Shown one piece after another: positions 1 through 10,607 of a DNA stretch of 64,000 bases. Origin of the DNA: Mycolicibacterium doricum (lineage in GTDB: Bacteria > Actinomycetota > Actinomycetes > Mycobacteriales > Mycobacteriaceae); assembly GCF_010728155.1 (NCBI RefSeq), contig NZ_AP022605.1, positions 3,906,001 to 3,970,000 on the forward strand, read 5' to 3'. Both the position numbers and the translations under genes were made by a program. Numbering within the stretch: position 1 is the stretch's first letter; the number at the start of each line of letters is the position of its first letter. The notes under the pieces were generated by a model. That model was not told the origin of the DNA. It saw only the letters and a list, made by a program, of their open reading frames with translations, and made no database searches.

Positions 1-374
1 GACCCCGACCAGCGTCCACAGCATCTGCTGGTTCGCCGTGCCGCCTAGGCCCCGGCCGGTCAGCTCGCCCTGGGCCAGGTCGAGGCGGTGAATCATCACC
101 AGTCCCAGCCCGTTGAGCAGGGCGACAACCGGCAGCAAAAGCGGATCGGCGTAGGGCGCATAGCGGCGCACCGCCAGGTGCGCCCCGGCGAACAGCGCGA
201 GGTATCCGGCAGTGTACTGCGCCAGGTCCCAGCTGATGCCCTGCTCCTGGTTGGCCTCCACCATCAGCAGGGCGACGGTGGTGATGGCCGCGGCGAAGGC
301 CAGCAGCAGCAATTCGGCGTTCCGCCGATTCGGCAGCGGCGGAGTGACCGTCACCGGTGACTGCGGCTGGGTGG

Positions 375-378
<4 letters not shown>
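1..378 (-). CDS. rodA: RodA/FtsW-family lipid II polymerase, N-terminal part (truncated by window edge)
   Basis: Only the first 126 codons are visible; the gene runs out of the window at position 1. The start ATG (376-378) overlaps the pstP stop in an ATGA arrangement, so the two are translationally coupled. The N-terminus is a short Pro/Thr-rich cytoplasmic stretch followed by hydrophobic segments (for example LLLLAFAAAITTVALLMVEA and LALFAGAHLAVRRY), then a PLLLPVVALLNGLGLVMI segment typical of SEDS proteins. RodA is the SEDS-family peptidoglycan glycosyltransferase that works with a class B PBP (pbpA, expected just outside the window). The call rests on these segments and on the conserved mycobacterial order rodA-pstP-fhaB-fhaA. 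Confidence 0.9.
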
Positions 379-1912
<1,534 letters not shown>

Positions 1913-1916
<4 letters not shown>

Positions 1917-2377
1917 GGGCGCAGCTCGATCACCGTCTTGCCGATTCGAACCGGCGTGCCTATCGGAACCCTTACCGCAGTCGTCACCTTCGCCCTGTCA
2001 AGGTACGTGCCGTTGGTCGATCCTAGGTCTTCGACGTACCACTCCGACCCTCGTGGCGACAGCCTGGCGTGCCGGGTGGACGCGTAGTCGTCGGTGAGCA
2101 CGAGGGTCGAGTCATCAGCCCGCCCGATGAGCACCGGTTGGGAACCGAGCGTGATCCGGGTGCCGGCCAGCGCGCCCTCGGTGACGACGAGTTGGCGGGC
2201 GACGTTGCGCTGCCGGTTGGGCAGCAGCGAGCCCCGCAGCGCCAGGCCGCGGCGCACCATCACCGCACCCGTCGGTGCATAGATGTCGGTGCGCAGGATG
2301 CGCAGCACTGACCAGATGAACAACCACAGCAGCAGCAGGAAGCCGACACGCGTCAGCTGCAGCACCAACCCCTGCAT
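1913..2377 (-). CDS. fhaB: FHA-domain membrane-anchored protein FhaB (FipA)
   Basis: 154 residues. An N-terminal transmembrane helix (about residues 8-27, rich in Leu/Trp) is followed by a linker and a C-terminal FHA domain (about 70-150) with the phosphothreonine-binding signature GRADDSTLVLTDDYAS, then TRHARLS and the GSTNGT motif. The sequence is nearly that of M. tuberculosis Rv0019c. FHA domains bind phosphothreonine on kinase substrates; this protein is linked to division and cell-wall synthesis downstream of PknA/PknB. The start ATG at 2375-2377 lies 139 bp below fhaA, and the stop overlaps pstP by ATGA. Confidence 0.97.
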
Positions 2378-2516
2378 CTGACGTCCTCTCCGTCCTGTTC
2401 ACCGCACGTACAACCGTCGGTCGCGCCCGCTGGCAACGTCACGATACTTGGGGCGGCGATCGGGGCGAAGGCGAAGCCGACAGCTTGACCTGAACGTGAC
2501 CGCGCGCGCGGTGAGT

Positions 2517-3920
2517 TCAGTGCATGCGGACGATGATCTCAGAGTGGCCCAGCCGGATGATGTCTCCGTCGGCGAGCTGCCATTCCTGAACCGGCGCGTT
2601 GTTCACCGTGGTGCCGTTGGTGGAGTTCAGATCGGACAGCAGGGCGACCTGACCGTCCCATCGGATCTCCAGATGGCGGCGGGACACACCGGTGTCGGGG
2701 AGGCGGAATTGAGCGTCCTGACCACGCCCGATGACGTTGGCACCTTCGCGCAGCTGGTAAGTGCGGCCGCTGCCGTCGTCGAGCTGCAGGGTCACCGTGG
2801 TGCCGCCGGCCGGGTAGTCGCCCTGGCCGTAGCCGCCGCCGTAACCGCCGGCGCCCTGGCCGTAGTCGTAGTCACGGCCGGCGGGCTCGCCGTATCCTGG
2901 GTCGCCGTAGCCGCCGGCCGGCTCGGCGTAACCGCGGCCGTAGTCCTGTCCGTAGTCCTGCCGGGCCCCGGCCGGAGCACCGTAGCCGCCGCCGTACCCA
3001 CCCTGGTCCGGGTAGCCACCCTGATCGGGGTATCCGGGACGCCCGTAGCCGCCGTCCTCGTGGCGGCCTGGACCGCCGGGCGGACGACCGTAGTCGTAGT
3101 CCGCGCCGGGCGCGCCGTAGCCGGGCTGTCCGGCCGGAGGGGGTGGGTATCCCCCCGGGCCCTGACGGTAACCCTGGTCGTAGCCGCCGGCGGGCGGGCC
3201 GGCGGGCGGGCCGTAGCCACCCTGGCCGGCAGGTCCGCGCTGCTCGTAGCCGCCACCGCCGTAACCGCCCTGATCGGGGTAGCCACCACGGTCCGGGTAG
3301 CCGCCCTGGTCGGGGTAGCCCCCGCGAGGCGGGTAACCGCCGTGCTCCGGCGGGTAGGGGGCGCGGGGCTCCTGGCCACGCGGCTCCTCCTGCGGACGGC
3401 CGTAACCTTCGTCGTAGTAGTCGTCGCCGGGCCGTCCCTGTCCCTGGCCGCCGCCGCGGTACGTCGGGTTGTCGCTCATCGGTGGTACTCCTGCTTCTGC
3501 GGGGAACGCGTGGTTTCGGTGTGGTGGGGCGGGCTCGCCGGTGGTCGAGTCGGGGTTGACGGCACCACGAGCGCGAAACTGTCCAGTGTGCAGATTCGGT
3601 GACTGCTCGAACTTGACGACCACATCACCATACGTTTGCCACCCCTGCTCACGTATGTATCCCTCCAGATGCTTGGCGAAAGTGGTCGCGGTCAGGTCAG
3701 GATCGGCGCTTACCTTCTTATGGTCAGGCACACTGAGGGTAATTACGTATGCATTCGGGGCCAAAATGCAGCCGCGGCCGAGGGGCCGGATCCCGGACTC
3801 CGCTTCGCGGCGCAGCAGCGCCTCGACCTCCTGCGGGACGATCGATCCGCCGAAGACGCGGGCGAAGGCGTCGCCGACGGTGGATTCGAGCTTGCGCTCG
3901 ATGCGGTCCACCAGGCCCAT
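2517..3920 (-). CDS. fhaA: FHA-domain protein FhaA with DUF3662 N-terminus and Gly/Tyr/Pro-rich linker
   Basis: 467 residues from the ATG at 3918-3920; I chose this start because the family begins with MGxVxRxERKLE. The open frame extends upstream to 4019 without homology. Residues 1-125 are the DUF3662 domain (GDAFARVFGGSIVPQEVEAL, then GWQTYGDVVVKFEQ). Residues about 150-370 are a low-complexity linker of GGYPDQ/GYG repeats. Residues 375-467 are the FHA domain (REGANVIGRGQDAQFRLP, SRRHLEI, LNSTNGT). FhaA binds phosphorylated partners such as the pseudokinase MviN and regulates peptidoglycan synthesis. It is the first gene of the minus-strand operon. Confidence 0.96.
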   Translation of the reverse strand: MGLVDRIERKLESTVGDAFARVFGGSIVPQEVEALLRREAESGIRPLGRGCILAPNAYVITLSVPDHKKVSADPDLTATTFAKHLEGYIREQGWQTYGDVVVKFEQSPNLHTGQFRARGAVNPDSTTGEPAPPHRNHAFPAEAGVPPMSDNPTYRGGGQGQGRPGDDYYDEGYGRPQEEPRGQEPRAPYPPEHGGYPPRGGYPDQGGYPDRGGYPDQGGYGGGGYEQRGPAGQGGYGPPAGPPAGGYDQGYRQGPGGYPPPPAGQPGYGAPGADYDYGRPPGGPGRHEDGGYGRPGYPDQGGYPDQGGYGGGYGAPAGARQDYGQDYGRGYAEPAGGYGDPGYGEPAGRDYDYGQGAGGYGGGYGQGDYPAGGTTVTLQLDDGSGRTYQLREGANVIGRGQDAQFRLPDTGVSRRHLEIRWDGQVALLSDLNSTNGTTVNNAPVQEWQLADGDIIRLGHSEIIVRMH

Positions 3921-4159
3921 ATCACCGCCCGCCTCACTCTTCGTCGTTGCGTCGTGCCTGCTCACGCAGGTGGACCGCCGCGTGTCGGCTGGCCCGGACT
4001 TTTCCTGCATGGTATCCACCCGCGTTTGGCCGATGGGACCAACGAAACTCTGAGAATCACATTCGTGCTGGTCACAGCGGTGCAGATCACGCGCTTGCGG
4101 TGCGTCGACTGCGGTTTTGGGGTGGGCGCGCCGTGGATGATAGGCTCCTGCGGTCGTCC

Positions 4160-4242
4160 GGGCGAGTGGCGGAATGGCAGACGCGCTGGCTTCAGGTGCC
4201 AGTGTCCTTCGGGACGTGGGGGTTCAAGTCCCCCTTCGCCCA
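4160..4242 (+). tRNA. leuT: tRNA-Leu (anticodon CAG)
   Basis: Folds as a class II tRNA of 83 nt. The acceptor GGGCGAG pairs with CTTCGCCC. The anticodon stem CTGGC/GCCAG encloses loop TTCAGGT, giving anticodon CAG. A long variable arm (TGTCCTTCGGGACG) and the T arm TGGGG-GTTCAAG-TCCCC complete it. CCA is not encoded in full. It lies in the same place as leuT of M. tuberculosis, downstream of and divergent from fhaA, and marks the left boundary of the accessory island. Confidence 0.97.
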
Positions 4243-4310
4243 CAGAGAGGAGTTTTACGGACTCCGGGCACTTAGGTCACGAACTCGAAAGAGGTCGTGA
4301 CCTTTGTGTT
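4241..4310 (+). repeat. Left copy of the ~70-bp direct repeat flanking the island; contains the tRNA-Leu terminator
   Basis: Begins with CACAGAGAGGAGTT right at the tRNA end. It aligns without gaps to 18976-19045, and I count 60 of 70 matching positions. Each copy has a small hairpin (GGAGT...ACTCC) and a larger one (GGTCACGA 4275-4282 with TCGTGACC 4295-4302) followed by TTTGTGTT, which looks like a rho-independent terminator for the tRNA. The two copies enclose the accessory genes, so they may be junctions of the inserted island. Confidence 0.8.
4275..4302 (+). terminator. Hairpin terminator downstream of tRNA-Leu
   Basis: An 8-bp perfect stem GGTCACGA/TCGTGACC with a 12-nt loop is followed by CTTTGTGTT. 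It is the expected terminator of the tRNA transcript. Confidence 0.7.
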
Positions 4311-4439
4311 CGGTGGGGTGGTTTGCGGCGGGTGCGACTTTCAGCGGGATCGGGGACTTGGTCGCGCAAATCCCCATAATCATGGAAGCGCACCTGATCC
4401 GCTCGGGGTCGGGTCCGGGCCTTGAGGAGTTGTAGAGGC

Positions 4440-5366
4440 GTGCCGACGAAGCTCATCACCCCAATCACGCGCCGCAGAATCTTCGACATCATCACCCTGG
4501 CAAAGGTGTTGTGGGAAGGAAGGTTGGAAGAGCCCGACTTCTTGGCGCGTATTTACGACTTGGACGCTCTGCCGAGCACCGATTCGAGGTACAAGTCCGC
4601 TGTTGGGGATATCCGACAGCACCGCGTCAATAACCCTGCGGACTGGCCCGACGACTGGGTGTTCACCGACAGCCGCTTCGGGTTGCAGCACGGTGACGAC
4701 GAACTCGTTCTGCGATTCCTCGCCGAGATGCTGCACCCGCTGGTGCGACCCGATGAAGAGGAGGTCGGCAGACTTCTCAACTCTTTCAACGAAGCCCTCG
4801 CCAGAGACGGCTACGAGCTCTACCCAGCTGACTGGATCAGTGGCCATGCCGTCTATGGATGGCGTCGTCGCGACTCCTTTCACGGCGCAAGCCCGGACCT
4901 TCGGCTCCGCGAACGTCAACTTCTGACCGACCCGGTCGTGCTGGAAGAGCATCTTGTACGCATACGCGACAGTCTCAGCTCAGATCCGGCCGCAGCGATC
5001 TCTTCATCGAAGAACCTGGTCGAGAGCTTGTTAAGGATCATTCTCGACCACTCTGGCGTGGCGTACGGGCAGCGCGAGGACATCCCTCAGCTCTACCGGC
5101 ACGTAGCGGATCTGCTTGAGCTGAAGGCGGATTCGGTTCCTGAGAGCGCGAAGGGTAGCGAATCTGCGCAGCAGATATTGCGGACTTTGGTCACCACAAT
5201 CCAGTCGCTGGCCGAGTTGCGCAACGAGCTAGGAATCGGCCACGGACAGTCGAAACGCAGCGTGGCGCTGACGAGGCACGCACGACTGGCGCTGAACGCA
5301 ACGGTCACTGTTACAGAGTTTGTGCTCGATACTTGGCAAGCACGCGTCGCCGCTGGACGTATCTAA
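4440..5366 (+). CDS. Abortive-infection-like protein (AbiJ N-terminal domain 3 + Abi_C)
   Basis: 308 residues from GTG 4440, which has GAGGAG about 10 nt upstream; a TTG at 4422 in frame is an alternative. The N-terminal half (ITRRRIFDII, FLARIYDLDALPS, DIRQHRVNNPADW, DDWVFTDSRFGL, HGDDELVLRFL, HPLVRPDEEE, FNEALARDGYEL) has the pattern of the AbiJ-NTD3 family. The C-terminal half (SSKNLVESLLRIIL, LYRHVADLL, ILRTLVTTIQSLAELRNELG, GHG, then the HARLALNATVTVTEFV helix) matches the Abi_C domain (PF14355 type), which is seen in phage-abortive genes and shares the RNxxGxGHG feel of HEPN-like folds. The gene stands 127 bp before the NACHT gene on the same strand, so the pair could be one defence unit. 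Function is inferred from family and context. Confidence 0.75.
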   Translation: MPTKLITPITRRRIFDIITLAKVLWEGRLEEPDFLARIYDLDALPSTDSRYKSAVGDIRQHRVNNPADWPDDWVFTDSRFGLQHGDDELVLRFLAEMLHPLVRPDEEEVGRLLNSFNEALARDGYELYPADWISGHAVYGWRRRDSFHGASPDLRLRERQLLTDPVVLEEHLVRIRDSLSSDPAAAISSSKNLVESLLRIILDHSGVAYGQREDIPQLYRHVADLLELKADSVPESAKGSESAQQILRTLVTTIQSLAELRNELGIGHGQSKRSVALTRHARLALNATVTVTEFVLDTWQARVAAGRI

Positions 5367-5493
5367 CCGGACATCCAGTGTTTTCATCGTTGCAAGTCAA
5401 CGTATTAAGGTTAGCGCCAGCACCGTCAACAAGAATTGTTCTCTTTTTGCCGTCTCGAACGGTACCAGTAGGTTCTGAGGGAGGCCGTTAGCC

Positions 5494-8400
5494 GTGTCAA
5501 TTGAAGCGCTGTTAAAGGTGGGGACATCAATAGCTACGGTCTGCGGCAAGTCACTAATTGCTGGCAGGCGGTCAGCCGCCGAGCGCAAGATGACGCTCAT
5601 CGAACTCGCCGGCGCTAGACAACTAGGGGTATTGCCTCAGCGAAGTCTGAACCGACAGCTCGAACAACTCGCAGAAACGGTTGCCCAGCGACTGCACCAA
5701 CGACTGGATCCAGAGCTGCAACGTATCCCGGTGAACGAACAGGAAGCAACGATCTTGTTTGTCAGCCGTACAATTGAGGAAACGCACTTTGACGACGGCA
5801 TGCTTTTTGATAGCAATCTGAGCGCCGAGGCCCTTTACCGGGTTGCGTATAAGTATTCACAACAACTCCAAAAGCAATATGTGTTGAGTGAACCCGCTCG
5901 TCAGCTCTTCGAAATCATGCTGCGAGAGGCCATTGAACATCTAACTGAGGTCATAATTACCCTACCCAGTTTCCAGGGCCGCGGCATTGAAGAAATATTG
6001 TCACGAAACAGCGAAGTCATCGACCTACTTAACGAAGTGCTAACTCGTATGCCAAAACGAGGTGACACGCTAGGCGCCAGGAATAACGAAGATAACGAGT
6101 TCGAATTGAAGTACCTTCGAGAACTGGCTCGGAAGCTCGACAAAGTCGAGATTTTCGGTGTGACTAACGCGGGTCCTAGTCGCCGATATTCTCTTGACGC
6201 CGCCTACATTGGACTCTCAGTCTCGGCATCGTCTATGCCTGGGACGCATCGCGACGCACCTACCGAAACTCTCAGCGCGGACCTCGTGATCTCGAAGGCC
6301 CGTCGCATATATTTGCGGGGCGAAGCTGGCTCCGGCAAGACGACACTAGTGCGGTGGCTCGCCCTTCTGTGTGCACAGCGGAGGCATTCCGAACCGCTAA
6401 AAGCATGGAATCGTGCAGTACCGTTCGTCGTTGAGCTTCGAAGGTTTGCGGACTTGAGCTTGCCTGCCGTGTCGGCGTTCGTCGAATACGCGTCGCAACC
6501 TCTTGCCGAGCTTGCACCCGAGAAGTGGGCTCAAACACTGCTGTCCCAAGGGCGAGGTGTCGTGCTTCTCGATGGTGTCGACGAATTCTCACAGAATCGA
6601 CGGCACGAGCTACACGAATGGATCGCCGACCTAACGGGTGCGTACCCGGACGCGACGTTTATCGTTACCTCGAGGCCATCTGCTAGCAATGCTGACTGGC
6701 TCGAAGAGTTTGAATTCTTTACCGCAGAGCTACTACCCATGACCCGGCCATACGTCGAACGCTTCATCAGTCAATGGCACGAAGCTATCGCCCTTGATGG
6801 GATACATGATGATAGAGATCAAATTGGCGAGTACCGTCGATCGCTTCTGGCAACATTCAAGAAGAGCCGTGCGCTCAGGCAGCTTGCTGAGAATCCCCTT
6901 CTTTGCGCCCTCCTGTGCGCGTTAAATTGGAACCGACGCCAGCAGTTGCCTACCCGCCGGCTCGAGATCTATCGCACTGCATTGGAAATGCTCCTTGATC
7001 GAAGAGACGCCGAGCGAAACATCCCAAGTAGTTCCACTATTTCTCTTAGATTCGACGACAAAGTTGCGATTCTCAGTGATCTCGCCTACTGGTTCGCCGT
7101 CAATGAGTTGAGCGATGCGGAAAGGGGCCGTGTCGTAGAGAAGGTGCAACGGTCAGTCGACCATATGCCCCACGTGAGCGAATCTGCTGACGAGATACTA
7201 GCTTTCTTGCTGGAACGTTCCGGCGTGCTCAGGGAGCCCGTCAATCAACGCGTCGACTTCATCCATAAGACATTCCTGGAATACCTGGCTGCGTCACGAA
7301 TAGTACAAGAAGGGTCGATCGAGCTACTTATCAACAACGCCGAACGTGATGCCTACTCGGAGATCATCGTAATGGCCTCGGGGTTTGCGCGTCAACGAGA
7401 AGCTGAGGTCCTCTTAACGGCAATTCTGAACGCGGCGGATCAGGCGGAAGGGTCGAAAGCAGCGAAGCTGAATTTCCTTGCGGCAACCTGCACTGAAGTT
7501 GTGACACGAATTGATCCAGAGCTTCGCCAACGGATTATCACAAGGATGGAGGCGCTTGTTCCACCCGCCGACCAGGCTACGGCACGGGTACTGGCGTCCG
7601 TGGGCGAAGAGATTGTCACGATGCTGCCTATTGAAAGCGACAAGTTGAGCGAGCCAGAGGCTGCAGCCACGTTATTGACGGCCGGGTTGATAGGCGGGGA
7701 CGACGCGTTGGCGCTTATTGAGGCTTATCGGGACGACCGCAGAGGGCGAGTTCACCGTGCAAGGATTGAAGCTTGGAGCCATTTCGATCCTGTGCAATAT
7801 GCTCAGCGGTGTTTCGGCGATGCGGGGCTTTGGCCCATAAGTATCCGAGATCCCCAGGTGGTATTGGGTTTAAAGCATATCAAGAATGTATCTGAGGTGG
7901 CGCTCCAGTTCACTGGAGGGGTCGCCCTAGAAATTTTTGCCCAGATCGAGGACTGCAGTATTGTTAGAAGAATAGGACTCAATGATAATCAAAGCATTTC
8001 ATCCTTGGAGCCGATTCGACGATTCGAAGCGTTAACGAGTCTCTCGTTGAAAGACTGCCACCAGATTGATACTTACGAGCAACTGGTTTCCTTGACGAAT
8101 CTAAGTGCCCTTCAGGTCCAGGGCTGTGGAGGCATCCTCGACCGAGAATCAATAACTGCTCTGTCCGGCCTGCGTTCGCTGGCCCTTGACGTAGACATTG
8201 CCGGTTCGATGTCTGGTTTGGTTGACGAGTTTCCGAGAATGAAGGCACTACAACTGTCGGGTCCGATGGCCCTAAGAGAGACGGCCGAACTTGGCGGGGG
8301 ACTGCAGTTAAGAAAGTTGATACTGCGGGGGTGCAACAGTATCCGGGAGCTTACCGGTCTTGGAAATTTCGGCCTTCGCCAGCTAGAGATCGAGCTCCAG

Positions 8401-8874
8401 AATCTGAGCACACTTATCGGCATCAGCGAGGCACCAGACCTACGCTCATTATCTATCGTGGGCTCGCGCCATATCCAAGACTACTCCTTTCTGACGCGGC
8501 TACCGAATTTGGAGTATCTGATATTAGACGACTGTGGTATCGACGATATTGGCGTGCTGTCAGCATGTAGAAAGCTAAAGCGGGTGGCGTTATTGCAGTG
8601 CGATGTCATCTCTGATTTAGAGGTGCTTTTAGAATTGCCGAAATTGCGCCAATTTGACTTTCACGCGGGCGACAGCATCAGTGCCATGGCATTCAAGAGA
8701 GTGGCAGCTAGATTAAATGATCGCGATGTTGCGTCGGTAACTTCGTTGCAGGCAGGTGCATCGCCGCAGGGCCCCAGTGAGGACGACGATTGGAACGAGT
8801 CAGAAGTCATCGTTGACGAGGACCCGCTCGAACAGTACTTGCGACACCCGGAAGAGTATGAGACTTGGCGCTGA
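5494..8874 (+). CDS. NACHT-domain STAND NTPase with C-terminal LRR-like repeats (bacterial NLR-like, probable antiphage sensor)
   Basis: 1126 residues, GTG start with GAGGGAGG 10 nt upstream. Residues 1-190 are an all-helical region that resembles the N-terminal helical domains of actinobacterial NACHT proteins. The NACHT module starts about residue 265: Walker A GEAGSGKTT near 276, Walker B GVVLLDGVDEF near 355, and a sensor-like TFIVTSRPS near 388, followed by the winged-helix region (NPLLCALLCALNWN, then FIHKTFLEYLAASRIVQEGS). From about 780 to 1065 there are imperfect repeats of the LTSLSLKDC / LEYLILDDCGIDDI type, like leucine-rich repeats. Such proteins (bNACHT group) sense phage and trigger cell death or arrest. 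The gene is visibly richer in A/T, and uses rarer codons such as TTA and ATA, than the flanking core genes, which suggests transfer. No obvious nuclease or other toxin domain is seen, so the effector may be the N-terminal domain or the Abi neighbour. Confidence 0.88.
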   Translation: MSIEALLKVGTSIATVCGKSLIAGRRSAAERKMTLIELAGARQLGVLPQRSLNRQLEQLAETVAQRLHQRLDPELQRIPVNEQEATILFVSRTIEETHFDDGMLFDSNLSAEALYRVAYKYSQQLQKQYVLSEPARQLFEIMLREAIEHLTEVIITLPSFQGRGIEEILSRNSEVIDLLNEVLTRMPKRGDTLGARNNEDNEFELKYLRELARKLDKVEIFGVTNAGPSRRYSLDAAYIGLSVSASSMPGTHRDAPTETLSADLVISKARRIYLRGEAGSGKTTLVRWLALLCAQRRHSEPLKAWNRAVPFVVELRRFADLSLPAVSAFVEYASQPLAELAPEKWAQTLLSQGRGVVLLDGVDEFSQNRRHELHEWIADLTGAYPDATFIVTSRPSASNADWLEEFEFFTAELLPMTRPYVERFISQWHEAIALDGIHDDRDQIGEYRRSLLATFKKSRALRQLAENPLLCALLCALNWNRRQQLPTRRLEIYRTALEMLLDRRDAERNIPSSSTISLRFDDKVAILSDLAYWFAVNELSDAERGRVVEKVQRSVDHMPHVSESADEILAFLLERSGVLREPVNQRVDFIHKTFLEYLAASRIVQEGSIELLINNAERDAYSEIIVMASGFARQREAEVLLTAILNAADQAEGSKAAKLNFLAATCTEVVTRIDPELRQRIITRMEALVPPADQATARVLASVGEEIVTMLPIESDKLSEPEAAATLLTAGLIGGDDALALIEAYRDDRRGRVHRARIEAWSHFDPVQYAQRCFGDAGLWPISIRDPQVVLGLKHIKNVSEVALQFTGGVALEIFAQIEDCSIVRRIGLNDNQSISSLEPIRRFEALTSLSLKDCHQIDTYEQLVSLTNLSALQVQGCGGILDRESITALSGLRSLALDVDIAGSMSGLVDEFPRMKALQLSGPMALRETAELGGGLQLRKLILRGCNSIRELTGLGNFGLRQLEIELQNLSTLIGISEAPDLRSLSIVGSRHIQDYSFLTRLPNLEYLILDDCGIDDIGVLSACRKLKRVALLQCDVISDLEVLLELPKLRQFDFHAGDSISAMAFKRVAARLNDRDVASVTSLQAGASPQGPSEDDDWNESEVIVDEDPLEQYLRHPEEYETWR

Positions 8875-8929
8875 GCGAGATTTGCAGCCGGCGGGCTCCG
8901 GCCCTGGCGCATTAGTGCGAACCGTCGGC

Positions 8930-9213
8930 GCGGGGTTCTTGACGAGGACGGCTCGCATGGCATCAGACAGCGTACGGCGGCCGGGGGAGGTCCGATTCTC
9001 GGCCTTGGTCTTCATGGTGCGGTACCGGCGTGCGATGCGCTCGAATTTTTCTATGCTGCAGCCGGTTTGGGGTTCGGCGTAGGGGCTGACGGCCATTGCA
9101 GCGACCACACTGCTCAGGTGGGCTTCGATCGATTCGCGTAGGTGGTAGCAGATCCGTCGGGCCTACAGGTCGTGCTCGGACATCCGAAAGACCTTCTTAA
9201 GGTGCCACAGCTG
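8930..9213 (-). pseudogene. Remnant of an IS1634-like DDE transposase (C-terminal end)
   Basis: Read on the minus strand, 9213 to 8930 gives QLWHLKKVFRMSEHDL, a stop, then ARRICYHLRESIEAHL, VVAAMAVS, QTGCSIEKFERIARRYRT and MKTKAE. This is the typical end of IS1634/IS1549-type transposases (QLxxVEKxFRMSKHDLRARPIYHxxRESIEAHLxxVFAALAVS...GWSIxKFVxTARRYRT). An in-frame TAG interrupts it and the upstream part is lost. It occupies most of the 611-bp interval between the NACHT and TcmP genes; I see nothing else there. Confidence 0.6.
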
Positions 9214-9485
9214 GGGTCGGCGTCGGTGACGAACGATGCGGGTCGACCGACGAGGTTGCCCGTGTGGCCCTTTCCAGCCCGCCGGTTGCGCGGGTCTTGG
9301 CTTCCAGGTGTGTCGTCACGGCCTTGGGGCTACCTGTCGACCAGCTGACGCGCACCGGCTTCCGTAGCCGCGGCGAGGGTGACCCTCCATGTCCGCCCAG
9401 GCCGATACGCTGCGCTTTAACGGGGAGGAGCGCCAAATGATGCACGTGATCGCCGCCGGTCGTCGGGTGAGGTGGAGGCCTTGAA

Positions 9486-10607
9486 ATGACTCGCAAGGAG
9501 GAGTTGCGCAAGCGGGTCGACTACGAGTCGGACCCCCACACCCGCCTCAAGCACGCGTTCTATCGGCGGTACATCGCTTGTTGGATGGGCAAGGTCCTGC
9601 AGGGCAGGTGGGCGAAGCCGGCGACAATCATCGACGGGTTCGCCGGTTCGGGCATGTACTCCGACGGCCTCGACGGCAGCGCGATTATGATCGCCAAGTT
9701 GTTCCGTGAGCACATCTGCCGTGCGAACTTTCAGCCGCTCACTCACGTTACCAACGACCTGGACCCGCGGCGTACCGATGCCCTGGACGGGCGAATGAAG
9801 GCCCTTCCCGCAGATGACCGAATCAGCCACGTGTCCCTCGGGCCAAAGAAGTTCGAGGACGTCGTGGGCGAGGTGCGCCAGCAGCACGCACCGCCGGGGA
9901 CACAGACTCTGTGGATCATCGACCCATACGGGCTCAAACAAATCCCGTGGTCCGTCGTCTCGGAAGTCGTGAAGCTTCCCAAGAACGACGCCGTGATCAC
10001 GCTAATGGTCGACGAAGCGCACCGGTACCGCACCAACCCCGCGATGGTGTCGGTAATGAATAGCCTGTACGGGGACGACTCCTGGAAGAACATTGGTGCC
10101 GGACTCACCACCGCGCAGTCGAAGGCTGCGCTCGTGAAGCTCTACTGCGACAAGCTCGAAGCACTTGGGTGCCATACCTCGTCATTCGATGTGGACGTTG
10201 CGCGTCGGTACACCCGGTACGCGCTGATCTTCGCTACACATCATCAGGCTGGCCTTGAATGCTGGAATTCTGCCAAGTGGTCCGCGGACCCTACGAGTGG
10301 CCGCGGGGCCAGCGCCGTCACTGCTTTCCAACCCAGCCTGCTCGAGCCCGACATCCAGCCCTTGATCGAGGATTTTCGCCAGCGCATCGGTACCCACGAC
10401 TTCGCGACGCTCGCCAAGCAAGCGCAGGTCGTCGGCTATACGGAACCGCACGTGCGGACCGCTCTCACTGAGTTGTTCCACGAAGGCTTGGTTGTCCGAC
10501 TGTCGCCGCCGACCTCGCCGAAGAACTCACCGTGGCCAGCCACCAGTCGCATCCAAATCTTCGCAACAGGCCCGGATGAAGATGACGAGGACGGAGTCGG
10601 AGCTTAA
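9486..10607 (+). CDS. tcmP: Three-Cys-motif partner protein TcmP
   Basis: 373 residues, ATG with GGAGG 8 nt upstream. Recognised from KHAFYRRYIACWMGKVLQG, a TIIDGFAGSGMYSDG motif that resembles the glycine-rich SAM-binding loop of methyltransferases, TLWIIDPYGLKQIPW near residue 145, and a C-terminal winged-helix-like part (AKQAQVVGYTEPHVRTALTELFHEGLV). TcmP is an uncharacterised mobile family named for its pairing with a Gp37/Gp68-like protein that has three clustered cysteines; that partner lies directly downstream on the opposite strand with a 4-bp overlap of the 3' ends. The chemistry is unknown; a nucleic-acid or nucleotide modification role is only a guess. Confidence 0.8.
   Translation: MTRKEELRKRVDYESDPHTRLKHAFYRRYIACWMGKVLQGRWAKPATIIDGFAGSGMYSDGLDGSAIMIAKLFREHICRANFQPLTHVTNDLDPRRTDALDGRMKALPADDRISHVSLGPKKFEDVVGEVRQQHAPPGTQTLWIIDPYGLKQIPWSVVSEVVKLPKNDAVITLMVDEAHRYRTNPAMVSVMNSLYGDDSWKNIGAGLTTAQSKAALVKLYCDKLEALGCHTSSFDVDVARRYTRYALIFATHHQAGLECWNSAKWSADPTSGRGASAVTAFQPSLLEPDIQPLIEDFRQRIGTHDFATLAKQAQVVGYTEPHVRTALTELFHEGLVVRLSPPTSPKNSPWPATSRIQIFATGPDEDDEDGVGA

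Noticed and set aside
4160..4242. tRNA 3' end as a classical integrase att core
   Set aside because: The right-hand repeat does not contain the tRNA 3' end; duplication begins at the last bases of the tRNA and covers the terminator only.
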